From Callaeas wilsoni (Eukaryota > Chordata > Aves > Passeriformes > Callaeidae): 64,000 nt of DNA. The notes beneath the pieces were generated by a model that made no database searches, was not told the origin of the DNA, and was given only the letters and a program-made list of their open reading frames with translations. The stretch lies in contig VWPU01014882.1 of NCBI GenBank assembly GCA_013398955.1, positions 1 through 64,000 of the forward strand, given 5' to 3'. Made by a program: the position numbers and the translations under genes. This document shows positions 1 to 12,300 of the stretch, piece by piece. Within the stretch, counting starts at the first letter, position 1, and every line of letters starts with the position of its first letter.

Positions 1-240
1 GGGCCCCGCTGTGACGCCACCGGCCGCCGCCCGGACCGGCCCCGCCGTGCCACGGGCTGAGTGAGGCGCACAGCGGCCGCGGAGGGGCGGCGGCTGCCGA
101 GGAGGGCCCTGTGGCAGCCGACGGGTCCTGCTGGTCCTGCTGGCCCGTAGCCCCCGGCCGCAGGAGCCGAGGGGCTCCCGCCGCCGAGAGCCTCCGCCGC
201 CTTCTGCAGCCACGCCGAACTCGTGCGTAACACCCGCGAG
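1..240 (-). promoter_or_regulatory. CpG island at window edge, probable TOM1 promoter/5' exon
   Basis: The first 240 bases are very GC-rich with dense CpG and end abruptly in AT-richer DNA. In mammals HMGXB4 is followed by TOM1 in the same orientation, so an island just beyond the 3' end of minus-strand HMGXB4 is where the TOM1 promoter would lie. This is a synteny inference: no TOM1 reading frame is visible, and the direction of transcription cannot be read from the sequence. Confidence 0.4.
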
Positions 241-324
241 CCTGAGCGGTGCCCAAATCCTGGAAAGCTTGTGGAGATGGGTTTTTAGTTTTCCGTAGCC
301 CGGTGTGGGAGAGTACCCATAGGA

Positions 325-516
325 GTTAGGAAGGAATTGTTTACTGTGAGAGTGGTAAGGCACTGGGACAGATTGCTGAGAGGTGTGGATGCCCCATCCT
401 TGGAAGTGTTCCAGGCCAGGTTGGATGGGGCTTTGAGCAAATTTTTTGTGGAAGATGGCCCTGTCAGGGGTGTTGGAATTACATTTAAGGTCTCTTCCAA
501 CCCAGACCATCCCATG
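325..516 (+). mobile_element. CR1 LINE 3' fragment, sense orientation
   Basis: This matches the avian CR1 3' end in sense orientation. The conserved run from a '...ttactgtgag.gtggt.aggcactgg' block through '...gatgccccatccttgga' to '...ggtctcttccaaccc' is present. It is truncated at the 5' side as usual for CR1, and the terminal octamer repeats are decayed. It lies between the left CpG island and the HMGXB4 3' UTR. Confidence 0.85.
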
Positions 517-1009
517 TCTCTACACAGGGTGATTGGCACGTTCTGGAACGTGCTCCCGGCCTAAGTAACTGCCCTGCCCAAGCTGAGGCTGCAATCAACC
601 AACACCCACAGCTGGAAAATGGGGATGTGTTAATAAGCAGCACAAATCCTGCTGTAACGCTGCCACGCCTGACATCCCGCATAACACACTCGAGTCCCGT
701 GTGTCGGCGTCACCTGAACGCCACGAACCTGAACTGAGGTGAGGCAGCAAGGAAGGCAAATGCCCTGGTGTTACCTGCAGTACTCCATGGTCCATCTCCC
801 TTCGGGGGGTCCAGGGCAGTCAGGAGCCTGAGTGATAATTTTGGTGATGTGTGCTGCTGGAAGCAGTACAGTGTGCCTGCCAACCGAGTGAGTTTAGCAG
901 GGTTAGGATGGGATGTGTTTTGCTGAACACTAAATATGAGTAGTAACAACCGCTGCAGAAAACAGCACATGCCACGAATGAACGACAACACTCCAGAAGT
1001 TAAAAAAAA
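517..1009. other. Spacer between left CpG island/CR1 and HMGXB4 3' UTR
   Basis: No coding exon, known repeat or RNA gene was recognised here. Short open frames occur on both strands but lack splice signals or family resemblance. Confidence 0.5.
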
Positions 1010-1988
1010 AAAAATTATATTGTAAGTACAGTACAAAAAAGTCTGTGTATAATTGTAATGTAATCTGGACCAAACAGCAAAGAAATAACAAAAATATAAA
1101 AACTGCTAAGTCTTGACAAAGTTTTCCCTATAGTACCAAATACCACAAGATACAGATTATACAAAGTGTACAAATTTTAATAAAAATACAATACACCAGG
1201 GTCGTGTGTGTTTTTCACTCTTCAAGAGTTTTCTGTTGTACAGAGGACAAAGCTAAAGCTGATCCCCTTCTGTTTCTTCAAAAGCAGATCTACCCCTTCA
1301 CCACAATGCTTTTAACTGTGAAGGGCTGGAAAGCCTGTTATTTTGTGCCGCTCACAACAGCAGATGCTTTAATACGGGCCAGGATCTGAAGCAGGATTGG
1401 ACTGCCTCCCTCCTGGGCCCCTTGTAATTCCAGGCTCGTTGGGATTTGTCCTAAGTTGTTAAAACGTGTGTTCTGGTCTGGTGGTCTGAGAACCTTCTGC
1501 GCGTCCTCCGCTGAGAAAACCCCTCGCTGCACTGAGAAAAGATCCGTAAGAGACAGACTACCTCGTACAGGCACATCTGGGGAATACGTGGCAAAGAGGC
1601 ATGGGGAGAAAAACCCTCCTCTGCACCCCAGGATTTAATTTACTTCTGATTTGGGGCTCAACCACAATGAGGGACAGCTCACTTTCAACTGTCCTGAAAA
1701 ACAGAAGCTAAACTTACTTGGAAGTAAAAAATGCCTCTTCTGTAATTTTAAAACTTTCCTGTTTACAGAGCTGATAAGGCCTGAGTCAAAGGATATTTCA
1801 GTTGTTCTGCCTACCTTCACAAGATAGCCTGTTTCTACAAACGCTTAGAACCTTCTTGGTGTTTCCTTACACAATGCCCATGCTTACTACTATACATAGA
1901 GTTGATTCCTGCAGGAAGTGAGGTGAGGCAAACTTGATTCACATTTTCCACACACTGTTGGCTGAGGGAGGAATTTTTGCTTTTAAAT

Positions 1989-2027
1989 TATGTATATATA
2001 TATATATAAATATATACACACACACAG
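1989..2027. repeat. (TA)n/(CA)n microsatellite
   Basis: Compound dinucleotide repeat: alternating TA followed by CA units on the plus strand, with one interruption. It lies in the presumed HMGXB4 3' UTR. Confidence 0.9.
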
Positions 2028-2777
2028 AGAAATATACAGGATAAATTAAAATCTGTTACAGATACTGGTAAAAGTTAAATACATGTGATATGAACACCAC
2101 ATACACATACATACACACAAACAAAAGCCTAAACAGGAATCAAGTGTTCTCCTGCAGCTCCTCTTCCAGAGGAGCAGAAAACCAAACTCCAAGTATGTGG
2201 CTGGAAGGAAGGGGAACCGGTCCAATCAACCCACATGTGCCTTACTCAGCTGTAAATGCTTCAAACTGGCCACTGGTCACTGCCTTGCAGCAGCACCATA
2301 GCTCCTGCAATAGTGCTGGTGAGAGGGATGGGGGATGAGCCATTTCCCAAGACAGGTGCAAGATGGGCAGAAGCAATCCAAGTTTTTCCCATCTGCTTCT
2401 CTACTCCTCTCCATGAAAGCAGGCTGACCATGCCGTGGAAAAATCAGCAGGAGGTTCATTCTCTCAAGCCAATGCAATAGGTTGATACATTGTGCTATTG
2501 ATGATTTGAGTATGAGTCCACAAGGAAAAATTAAACTTGTTGTCATTTTCTACTTCACTTCAAATGCCAGCTACTAGACCAGCCAGCCAACACTGACAAC
2601 TTTCAGTTATTCCTGACTGAGGAGCAGGAGTTGGAGAAAGTGACCAAGAGGCAAAAAGCTATCCAGCTTTCCCCTCAAAAAATGAGTTTTAAGCAGAAAA
2701 AGAGTTCCAAATAGGGCTGGTGAAGAATTCAGTTCTATTCCTTGGTCCAAAATATATTACCATCTCTACCTGCCCAT

Positions 2778-2990
2778 AGAATATCAGAGTACTTTAGTTT
2801 AGGCAGGGATATCAGGAGGTCATCTGGTCCATCTCCCTGCTTCACGCAAGTCCAACTAGAGCAGGCCGCTCATTCGGTTTTTGAATATCATCAAGGAAGG
2901 AGAGTCAAGAACCTCTCTGGGCCACCTGTTTCAATGACTCCTCTCAAGGTAACAGCTTTATTTATATTGAGAAGTCCATTCTCTGTCTGC
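2778..2990 (-). mobile_element. CR1 LINE 3' fragment, antisense to plus strand
   Basis: The plus strand reads as the reverse complement of the CR1 3' end: 'tagaat.tcagagta', then 'aggtcatctggtcc', then a 'ttttgaatatc.tcaaggaaggaga' and 'aacctctctgggccacctgt' series. The element is therefore in the same orientation as HMGXB4 and sits in its 3' UTR. It contributes an AATAAA on the minus strand (2957-2962). Confidence 0.85.
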
Positions 2991-3280
2991 TTCCCCCACT
3001 AAATCTGAATTTAAGGCGAGTATCTCAAAAGCTTTCTGAATTCTTCATACAAAATACTTTCAGACTGGAGGACATTTCACCTACCAACACAAAAGGGTTT
3101 TCTCAGCTTAACTTCACATCTTTTCATAAAACAGAAGTCAAATAGTTACAATCCTATGTATATACTATACACATATAAAACTTTAAAAGCCTCCACACGG
3201 AGCGCTTCGAGAGCGCCGGCGTAGTGCACGTACACAAGTCAGTTACGCAGCGGTTCAGTACCTCCCAGGATCCTTTCCCA

Positions 3281-3325
3281 TCAAAGTCCAGGCATGATGT
3301 AGGCAATGTTGTCTAGTGTGTTTGA
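3281..3325 (-). CDS. HMGXB4: HMGXB4 terminal coding exon
   Basis: A strong acceptor (pyrimidine run ending CCCAG, read on minus at 3330-3326) precedes 14 codons [14 protein letters not shown] and TGA. This is the invariant C-terminus of the family. It enters in phase 0, matching the donor of the exon at 4882-5004. Confidence 0.95.
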   Translation of the reverse strand, partial: SNTLDNIAYIMPGL

Positions 3326-6300
3326 CTGGGAAAAGAAATTGGGTGGTTTTTAGTGTCAGGTAGTAACTTGAAATCCTTAAAAAATGTCACAGGTGAGGGT
3401 ACTACGCATAGTCACTTGTGTTACAAGTTATTATGGGATGAGACGACCAAATCTGCCTATTGAGCACCTCTAATAGGGTGTCAGATGGGAAAAAGAAGTG
3501 CCCTTCAGTTTTTCTTGGAAAGTGTAACAGAATTCTGAGAGTAAGAATCCTTCTCATGCACATCAGGCAAAAAGACCCAGCTGTATGCTCCTCAGATGCA
3601 GTGTTTTAGTAGGCTCAAGCCTGTGGCTGGATAGCTGAAGGCGGCTTTAGGAACAGCACCTTTAACTGAGAGACGGAGGAGCTGGAGCTGCACCAGCTGC
3701 GATTCTAGCATTTAGCAATGCCACCTTCTGTCTGACAGATAAATTGCAACACAACCGCTGGGGTTTATCCACGTCTTAGAACACCACCGTCCTTATGTAT
3801 CTGACTGTGAAAATCAGATTTATTATCAGCTCCTGAACACCGGTTTCCAGAAGAGAAGCTGCCATAATTCACCTAAAGCTCTATTGCTTCTTATAACAAT
3901 AAGTTGATGGAGTTTCCAATAAATGCACCACTGGTCGTGTGGCGTCACTGCTCTGAATAAACTTGGCAAGCAGGAAGGAAAAAAAGCATCGGAGTTTTTC
4001 CATGGCTTAAGATGGCAACACCCCACTGACTCAGCTTTTGTGCATAGAGCCAGTTTGTGGGAGTTCACAAACTAAACGGTCAACTTTGTTCCTGTTGTTG
4101 ACGGTCCATTCTCTAAAAGAATAAACGTTTGGGCTGCCCTATTATGACATGACAATTCATATCCCAATTTTGTTGTCCTCTCTGTCAGATTGTTTTTAGT
4201 CTCTTAACATTTCAGACTGTGTATTTTTGATTTTTGCTCCTCTCCTTTGCTGCTTTATTCCTGTCTCCTGTAGGAAGTATGACTCCTGATGGCTGCTGCC
4301 ATCTTAATCTATGTCCACATCAGGCTACATAGATGCCATAAGCTGTTGCTACATCAGGGCTCAATATTAAGAGTAGCTCAGAGTGCAAAACAAACTGTAG
4401 TTATGCAGCTCTTTAAGACAGAGACTATTTTGTAAAAGATCCTACACCATCACATTAAGAATCCTGAGATCACAGACTGCTTTTTATGCTACTGAAGGAA
4501 AAACAGCTTGTGTGATACAGAACAGCTAGAAGGTGGGTTTTATTTTAATGGAAAACTAGAACTTTCAAAAATACTGGTATACTATTATTTGATTCAGATT
4601 GATTGACTCCATCACTAAAACAGAACCTACCCACACTGCAATCAATGCTACAAATATTAGGTCAGTTGCCAGTGGGAGAAAAAAAGGTTGCACAATATTG
4701 TACAATGTTCATATCTGTAAGAATTTCAATAAATACTCCTCTATGAAAGCGCATGAACAGAAGAGAAATTTTCTTATTGCACTGGAATTATAATTACATT
4801 ACACTGATTAATCGAAAAACCTCTATTTGGACTCTACTGAAATTAACAGTGCTAGAAGGAAAATAACCACAAAGAACTCACCAAAACATGCTTTGGGCAG
4901 CCATTCAACTCAGGTAGCTGTGTGGTCAGACATGCCAATGGGCCCAAAGCACAGATGATTGAATCTAGGAGTACTGACAAACTTCCTGAAACAGCCACCA
5001 TTCCCTGGTAGTGAGGAAAGTAAAAAATTGGATAGGGATGAGTAGTGGAAATTGAGCTTTTTTCTCAACTGTCTCCATTCTCATGCAGATACAGTATCTT
5101 CAGCTCCTCCAGTCCACTTTCACTATTTAGACAGTAACGAAACTGTGCCTTGTGCTTCAAAGACAGACTGCTGGCTCAAAAAATTTAGAGTTCAATAGGC
5201 AATGAACTGGTGCAAGTTAAAGGTAGGAATCAACAGAAAACATCAGAAAGTTGTCAGTTGCATAAAACTGATTCCACAAATTTTTGTAATGTATTTTCTG
5301 TGCCATTGCCTACCATCTATTTTGTTAACTATGTGAGTCCTAATGACAATAGCTGTTTTAAGTTAAAAAAATGCTAAGCCTGTAAAAAATGCCTTAGTCA
5401 TTGATACACTTTCAGGAAAGGGAATTTGTCTGTGTGCTTTTCTGGACTCTGGTTGTTCCTCTCATGATCTCAATCAGTCATACCAAAAACAAAATGCAAG
5501 AACATTTATTTCACTGTTGGTAAAAAAAGCAAGCACAGTGGGGTGAGATTATCATGCTACTCATAAAATTCAGTGATATTATTTGAGACAAATATGTTTT
5601 CTCCTTATAGGCTGGGCTGAGTTCTGAGAGTGTACACATGTGTATGTGCATTCACAGAGTTACTGTCATTTAACAGTAGGAAACCATTAAAATGTGACAT
5701 TATGTTACCAGGTAAGTTGAAACAATAGTAGCCGCTATCCAAAGCACACTGGCAATATGATACTGCCAGAAAACTACAGGACGTGCAAATACTTCTTGGT
5801 AAAGGCTGATAGTTTTCTAAGAAGTAGAACAGTAACAGAAACTGACCAGAGACTGACAAAATAGCAATGAAGTACCAAATCCAAGGTGAACATACAGTAA
5901 GAAAAGACTGAAGAGTTTGCTGAACTACAAATTGCTTCCAAGGACCTAGAGCTCCGAAGTACCTGTATTTCTTTGATGCCTACTGTTTACTGAGGCTTTT
6001 TATTTCACTGAAAATAAAGAGCAATGCATCAAAGAAATAGGGCATGCCACCTCTAGTTTCTCTTCCAAACAGAAAACCACTGATTAAACTTTTAAGAAAA
6101 TAAAATAATCATCCCCTCAATGCATTACAGGTGTGGATTACAGGACATCTGAGTGACATTGGTGGTTACAAGCTCACCTCTGTTTCCTGCAGTCTGTGTC
6201 CAATGAGGCTCAGAGATTCACCCAGCAACTGTAAATGTGCAGCTACATCAATAGGATCTGTCTCAGGGACTTTGGCTGGTGAGGAAGGCAGCACCACGGT

Positions 6301-9300
6301 GCTGGTGGGGGATTTTTTGTGAGGGGACATCACTCCTGTTGGAGAAGCTGGAAGCACACGAATTAAAATTCCATATTCCTTGCTTTCACTCTTTTACTCA
6401 CAAGCCTATTTAGTTACTAAAGTTCAACTCTCATAGGCATGAGATGCTTAAATAGTTCTGTTGCTCCAGTCCCGTGGTCTTTGGAGTCTGAACTTTTTTT
6501 CACATGTACAGAACATCTACCTCAGCTGAATGTACTTGGGGAGATTTGGTATCAGAGATGCTAAACCAGGAACAACCCATCTTCCCTCTAGCAGGAAACT
6601 AATCCCACTAGAACCTCCTTTCTGCCTCTTCTTATTTTACATTTCAATCCCTAAACTGCTCAACCGAATACCATTCCACGAATCAGACAAGGAAATCTTT
6701 ACAAAAAATGCCGACATCATTCTCGCTCTCACAGAAAAGTTGATTTGACTAGTGACTTAAATGCCATGCTTTGTGAGAAAGCAGGTAGGGAGGTGAAGCA
6801 GGTAAGGACCTTTGTTTTTTATTCCACAGGCAACCTACCTTCCCTGTCCAAGAAAAGAGATGAGATCAAATAAAGTGCAACAATTACCTTTCATTTTTGG
6901 TGCACCATCTGAAGATGATGCCTTTCTCTTCACAGTGGTGGCCTCTGCTTTATTCTGCTTGTGTTGGAGATACTGAGCTTTCTGTTTCCAGATCTGTAGT
7001 TACCATGGTAAGAAGAGAAAGATTCATAACATTAGGTAATTCTGTTACCTGATGCCATCAGGAGGAAGAATGATGTTACATAGCTAGGAGGTGAAGCAAT
7101 ACCCTGAGAAGAAAATGAATGCTTTTGTGTTTGCAAGGGCACGATTTCCATAATTTCCACCTTTACATGCTTTAGGGATATAGGTAACATATTTCAAGGC
7201 ATTGTGGCAATGCTGCCAGCACATGCTGATCTAAGCACCTAGTTCACAGAAATCATTTTACAAAAACATGTCACACAAACACTCACCAGTTTATCCTTCT
7301 CAGGTAGCTGCTTCCACACTTCTGCCAGTTTTTTACTTAACTCTCCAAAATCTGGCAAAAAGGAAAAAAGAAGAAAAATGTTTAAAACAAAATTGATCAT
7401 AAAATCATGCAGAAAACATATGAAATTTACCAGACCATCCACACACATTTAGGAAGCAATCCATTCCACAACTGAAACTCTCCACAGTGTCCTGGAAATG
7501 TGCATTCCTGTTACTCTTTAAAATGAAAAAAAAAAAGCTGATACCAGGAAGATGAAGTCACAGCGTATTTTTAGGAAAGTGACACAATGAAGGTAGCTCT
7601 TTAAGTAAAGAAAGAGCTAGCAAGTTCTTTATCTAGATTCATAGCTTGGTTAAAATAAAATTATAATACAATCATGAAACCCACTCCTGTCCCCTTTGCC
7701 ATCTCTTATTCTAAGTTACATTGGCAGATTCTTTGCATTATGTCAAAATCAAGAAGTTGGTCTGAAACAGAAACAGTATGTTCTGCTAATTAATCTGACT
7801 GGTGTATAATCAAGAGAAGAGAAGGCTGGATTATTCTCTTACCTATGCCAGGGTGCTCAGAGACAATAGTTGTACGATATTCCTTACAGAACACTTGATA
7901 AGCAGACATGTTTTTCTTCTTTGGCTAGTCAGAAGAAGAAAGGAAACACAGATTTTTAATTATGATGAGACCTTCTCCAATTTAATAAGAATTTGGCATT
8001 TATTGAAGACTTAAATAAAGATATGGTAATGTCTTGGGGTGATTCTATGACAATATTGTACTTACATCAGGAACCTTAAAAAGCAGTCGTTTACATCTTC
8101 TGGCTGAATTCAGTCTTCATGAAAGCATAGGAATCAGCCAGAACCAGTCTTAGTAAAAGACTTATCTTGCAAAACTCAACAAGCTGCTATTCTAAATTCA
8201 GGATCAACATACAACTTTGTTACTGTATCTCAGTTTTAAAACTTATAATAAAACGCTGTTAGTATCTGTTATACTATTCACAGTACCTGTTATAGATCTG
8301 TCAAAACAATTTAGTCCTCATGATAATGTTTTGTTCCATTCCTTGTATCCTTACAAAGTACTTCCATTTGGCAAGAAAAGCAACTGTGTAGTACATTGAC
8401 AGCAAAGGTATTGCAATTGCTGAGCTATCATCAGGGAAAAATTCCCAAATAGAATAGGATACTGGCTGAACAGATTTGGGCTCTGTCTGCCCATTTCCTC
8501 ATACAAAGCATTATTTCTCTATCTGAACATGCACGAGCTGCTTTCTCCCATTTACTTACATAGCTACAGTTATCTTATTTGTAAACTTGTTCATATGCTA
8601 GCTACCATTTCTGCTACTCGTATCTTTGTGCAGTAGCCATGGAAAACTGAATATATAAGTACAGGACAAAACTGGGAACATGGTAGTCTGTAAGAATCAG
8701 AATTTCAATTTCAATACTGGAGTAAATGGGTAAATATCTTCAATTTCCAGGTAACAGCTTGAATAGTTTTTACAGGAACTTTGATCACTAGTCCAAAAGT
8801 CTGCCTGGGAATTGCTCGAGCCAGTCACATTAGAAAAAGATGCAGATGTGTGTGGTACATGACCTGTACCAAGCAATATTCAGTATAAGTTTCCCAGAGA
8901 ACCTCTACTGGCTAAAGACTGTGCCACGAAGCCAGAAGAACATATATTCCTTTTGCTACAAATAGAAATCACGGTGGCTGACACATTTTTCCAAACATGC
9001 TTCAGTTAAACCATTGATAATTGGTATCAGTTATCCTTTGTTTCAATTTAACATGCCTTTTTAATGGAGTGCCTAATTCACCATTACCCACCACCCAATT
9101 TCTATTTTCCCTCCAATTTTTCCTTACTTTGTCTCTTTCTCTTTCCTTTTCTCTCTCCTTTTCTCTTTCTCTTTCTTCTTCCTTTTCTTTTTCTCTTTTT
9201 TTTTTTTTTTTTTTTTCTTTTTCTTTTTCTCTTTCTTTTTCCTTTTCTTTTTCTCTTTCCTTCTCCTTCTCTCTTTCCTTTTCCTTCTCTCTTTCCTTTT

Positions 9301-12300
9301 CTTTTTCTCTTTCCTTCTCCTTCTCTCTTTCCTTTTCTTTTTCTCTTTCTTTTTCTTTTTCTCTTTCTTTTTCCTTTTCTCTTTCCTTTTCCCATTTCTC
9401 AGCCTTGTCCTTCTCCTTGTCTTCCTTTTTCCTCCTCTTCTCACCTTGACCGTCTGAGTGAAAAACAGCAGGCGGAGGTGGAGGGACAACATAGGGGGTA
9501 CTGGGAGGTGGTGGTGACACTCTCACTTCTGCTACTGCCACAGGAGAGTGCCCAGAACTCTTTTTAGACTTGGAGTGCTTTTTCTCTCTGTGTTTCTCCT
9601 TGTCCTTTTTTTTCTTACTTTTTTTTGACTTCTTCTTCTTTTTGATTTCTCGGTAGGAGTCATCTATCACCAGCTCTCCAGCCTCCAACTCTCCACCAGA
9701 AGAAGAACCAGATTCTGGTGGTGCCTCCACACCTGAAACCTCGTACTCGCTTCCATGGCCCTCTGAATGAAGGGAGGTGTCAGCACCAAAACTCTCAGAA
9801 GGTGGATGTGAGTCTGGAGGCGGTTTGTGCTTTTTCCGGGATGACTTCAGGAAGCTCTGCAGATCGTGCCCCAGCAGGAATGAGCCTTGCTCATCTCGAG
9901 CTGATTTCTTTGAAGATTTCTTTGCAGCTGCTGGCGCTGAAGAGTAGGATAAAGAATCATCATCTGCTGCACTACTTTTCTCTTTTGGTGAAAGGATGAG
10001 CTTCATCTTCAAGCCGTCAGGCTCACGAAGAGTAAGTGTCTCTGTGTTCACGTAAAGAGGTTTCATTTTTTTAGATTTGTGGGAGCTGCCATCATCCACT
10101 GAGTGCTCCCCACTGCTCCCACTCAGCTTCTTCTTGGGATGCTCCTTTCTGCTTTCAGAATGGCCAGAGGAAGAATGAGATGATTTTTCAGAGGTCCTCT
10201 TTGAAGACTTTGAGCTTGTGGCCAAAGGTGAGTTGATAGCCTTGAGTAAATCCATGGATGTATCAGCTGAGGATGGGCTAGAAGCTGCTTTTTTCTTCTT
10301 CTTTGATGGTAGATCCAAAGGTGAGACACCTGAAAAAGATCAAGAAAAATGTACATTGAGATGATTCCCTTAAAGACGGCAAAGAAAGGAAGTGAGAATC
10401 CTGTGAGCCTTACAGTTACAGGTGACAGATTTATATCCTGGTTTAAACAGAACCACAGCCAGCTTAGCACGGCCTTACTGATACAATTCAGAGGCTGTGA
10501 CACCTGAGCTGGTCAAATAATTAAGGAAGGCAGAGACAGTAGGAAAGTTCTTCAAGTTTTGTGAAACTCCATTTGTGAGTTGTGAAATAAAATATTTTGA
10601 TGAAAATACATCAAACTGAAATTACATCTCAAGTGCAAGGTTTTCATGACATTTTTAGCCAAGGTGAGACCAGTGAGTTGAAAATATGAGCTTTTTCATT
10701 CTGTAGACAGATTTCTATGAAAGACAAAATTTCAGGTTGGCTTTCTCCTTCTACTGGGCCAAAAATAAAATCCTAAATGTGTTAAGCTTTTATGAACCCA
10801 ATTGTCATTTTCTGGCCAACTTACTAATTGTGAGAATAACTGAAGAGAAAAGCATTTAATTTCAACCTCAAACATTCTGTTTTTATAAATTCAGAGAAAG
10901 TTATACTACCTGTAAGTTTAATTAGTTTGTAATGGAATAGGAGAAAAAGAAAAGCAAATGGCAAATGTGAAGGCATGAGTTAGAAAACTACAACTTGTCA
11001 ATGAAAAGGGAATGGAAGATCTGTATCCCCTACAATGGCAATTTGTTAAGATAGACTCTGAAAATATAATTCCCTAATCTTCTGCTGTCTGGTGCTGATC
11101 AATGTCAGGTTTCTGATTACTTGTTCTAAGGCAGGCTGATGTACTCTCCTCCTATAAAATGCTAACCACAAAGCTTGATGACACTGGTTTAAAAGCATCC
11201 TTGAATTGTAACCCCTTCCCCTGCTTGATTACTACCTTACCTCTGTAGGAGAACTCATCGGAGGAGTGCTTTCTCTTCTTTTTGTGAGGTTCTGTCCCCG
11301 GAAAAAACTCACTGTCCTGGAATAAGAAGAAAAAAGTTGCTGACAAAAAGGAGGGAAATAATATGAGAGTCACGTGGACTATTAACATAGATAAAAATCT
11401 GAAGGAGGTATCAAAAGTAATTTGTACTATTGCAACATCAAGGAACCGCAGGTATGAACCAGGATCATCATTCTAGGTGCTAAAAGGAAACCTACTCTGT
11501 CCCCAAGAGCAAACAGTGTAGGTTTAAAGTAAGACAAAACACATGTTACAGATAGGTGGGAGAATACAAAAAATGTCATTAGTCAGGATTAGTTTCAGCA
11601 CGACAGTCACCTAATCGGCATTGAGCTTTCTGTAGGCACTGCGGCACAACAGGGCTCCAAGGAAACGGAAAGACAGATCTCTATAGGGAGGCCTTCCAAG
11701 TGAGAGGAGCAGCATAAAAGAAAAAGCACATTTGGAAAAGTGTTGAGATATGGGCAGTGAAAGCCATCACTTGGCGATCAGCTGATAAAAGACAGACATC
11801 TACCTCTTAATAAAGCTAAGAAATAACTTCAGATGCATAGACTGTCAAGCCTTGGAAACAAAGGCGAGCAGTTCATGTTTACTATGCTGAAAAAGAAATC
11901 ACAGGAGGTACAAAGAGGTGACAACTAGAATAGTGGGACAAAAATATGTCTTTAATATGCCATGTCAGCCAATTATTACCTGTGTCTTGACCAATTTATG
12001 AATCTGAAACTGAAGTTCCTCTAAAGAATTCCAATTGCATGGTAGAACATTTTAATTTTTAACTAGAACTTGCTTTCTAGATGAAAAAACCCCAAATCAC
12101 TAGATAGCCACCTTTGAGCTAACAGCAGAAATTTTAGCTCAAAGAGGAAAGCTTTGAAGAAACTTAAGTTGCCACTACATGATTTCAAGAGTTAAGGCCC
12201 AAAAGAGGTAAATAGGGCAAGTTCATTTCTCTCAAGAGCTATCATTCCAAGCTGTCTGCAGAATCAGGAAGACAACAGTGCATCAGTTAATATTCTATCC

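Larger units (their letters stand above)
1010..3280 (-). other. HMGXB4: HMGXB4 3' untranslated region (distal end uncertain)
   Basis: The minus-strand terminal exon runs on after the stop codon at 3281-3283. Two poly(A) options are visible. A proximal AATAAA on the minus strand lies at 2957-2962, inside a CR1 fragment. A distal AT-rich end at about 1000-1200 carries ATTAAA at 1175-1180 and several TGTA elements on the minus strand, ending in a homopolymer. The first 80 bases after the stop include a CpG-dense patch (3198-3252). A TA/CA microsatellite lies at about 1989-2027. The distal limit is an inference. Confidence 0.45.

Noticed and set aside
9002..9127. C-terminal part of the long minus-strand open frame (VRKNW... 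to the stop)
   Set aside because: It follows a GTAAGG donor in the phase needed to join the HMG-box exon and has no counterpart in the family, so it is intron read-through.
9021..9567. Plus-strand Phe/Leu/Ser-rich open frames of 142-167 codons
   Set aside because: They are the antisense of the HMGXB4 homopurine tract. A pyrimidine-only strand cannot contain stop codons.
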